From Cycas panzhihuaensis (taxonomy: Eukaryota; Cycadophyta), in assembly GCA_023213395.1 (NCBI GenBank), contig CM041465.1, positions 116,443,741 to 116,507,740 of the forward strand: a stretch of DNA of 64,000 nucleotides, written 5' to 3'. Under the pieces are notes generated by a model that searched no databases, was not told the DNA's origin, and saw only the letters and a program-made list of their open reading frames with translations. Below are positions 63,601 through 64,000 of this stretch, piece by piece. Position 1 is the first letter of the stretch. Every line of letters begins with the position of its first letter. The position numbers were made by a program, and so were the translations under genes.

Positions 63601-64000
63601 CTTTTTAAGTGGTAACTTACAGGAGAAAATATACCTAAAATAACATCCTAGCTATGTTGTTTATGGAAAATAACATCTAGTTTACAAGTTAAAAAAAGGC
63701 TCTTTATGGCCTTAAGTAATTACCTTATACTTAGTATATGAAAATAGATGAGTATTTTTAGAAGCATAAACTTGTGTGCTCATCCTCAAATCCCAATTTA
63801 TATATTAGAATTTGAGATAACTTAATCACTCTAGTTATTCTATATGTTGATTATTTGCTAACAATAGTTAATAAAATAGAGTGGATTTCATACCTTCAAG
63901 AGGAACTAAATAGTAGCTTTGAGATGACTAACCTTGGATTACACTATTACTTTCTTAGCATGGAAGTCTGGAAATAGTTAGGTCACATCTTCCTTTCATA
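60666..64000 (+). pseudogene. Copia D gag-pol, truncated by the window end
   Basis: Gag from ATG 60666; its C-terminal half reads IKNWLSIMGQPPNDSDLISYIVNVLP (60950-61040). Protease: DSRASCHIIGFEDLL (near 61600-61640; family D-S-G-A) and FYVPNITCNLLSVSQI (61770-61820). Pre-integrase: VCVMGKYHQTLFNL (62200-62240). Integrase: LIHSYIYGPMSQ (62273), YCDNGGEYTSKGF (62470; family SDNGGE), and LNGITKHMN (62568; catalytic Glu replaced by Lys). Reverse transcriptase: MDVKPIFLS-like stretch (63582), KKALYGLK (63693), YVDYLL near 63844 (family YVDD), MTNLGLHYYFLSMEVWK at the edge. Extremely decayed, with stops and frameshifts in every domain. Confidence 0.8.

Overview
The window is intergenic DNA from a plant with a large, repeat-rich nuclear genome. 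The evidence is nested Ty1/copia and chromodomain-type Ty3/gypsy LTR retrotransposons primed by initiator tRNA-Met, a full-length plant L1-type LINE carrying RNase H, very AT-rich composition and long TA microsatellites. The species cannot be named from sequence alone. I see no intact host gene, no tRNA or rRNA gene and no CRISPR array. Nearly every reading frame belongs to a transposable element broken by stop codons, mostly where Gln or Trp is expected, as old C-to-T decay of methylated DNA would produce.

Layout. 1-1.4 kb: end of a copia element. 1.4-4.3 kb: unrecognised AT-rich DNA. 4.3-4.6 kb: a copia gag fragment into which 'Copia A' (4.63-22.49 kb) inserted. Copia A is split by three later insertions: a solo LTR (6250-6885), a 4.4 kb LTR element on the minus strand carrying a plant BRCT-domain gene (9542-13943, TSD CCCTC), and a chromovirus gypsy element (16171-22177). 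22.5-25.65 kb: a minus-strand LTR element without recognisable coding ('E'). 26.35-31.61 kb: 'Copia B', the best preserved element, flanked by two copies of a 945-bp segment. 32.55-38.1 kb: element 'F', containing a 1.1 kb compound microsatellite and an LTR fragment with a triplicated primer-binding site. 39.24-45.26 kb: a minus-strand LINE with a 14-bp TSD. 46.33-59.31 kb: 'Copia C' (TSD GAGTC), swollen to 13 kb by three tandem copies of its leader plus gag. 60.1-64 kb: 'Copia D', cut by the window end.

The most unusual item is the LTR element at 9542-13943. Where gag-pol would be expected it holds, in sense orientation, about 378 codons of a single frame. This frame starts with two BRCT domains resembling the N-terminus of the plant family typified by Arabidopsis At4g02110. 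No frameshift and no intron is visible in it; only three internal stops interrupt it. This looks like a host transcript captured by a non-autonomous retroelement. The second most unusual item is the Copia C triplication, whose copies share the same stop codons and so were made at DNA level after the element had died.
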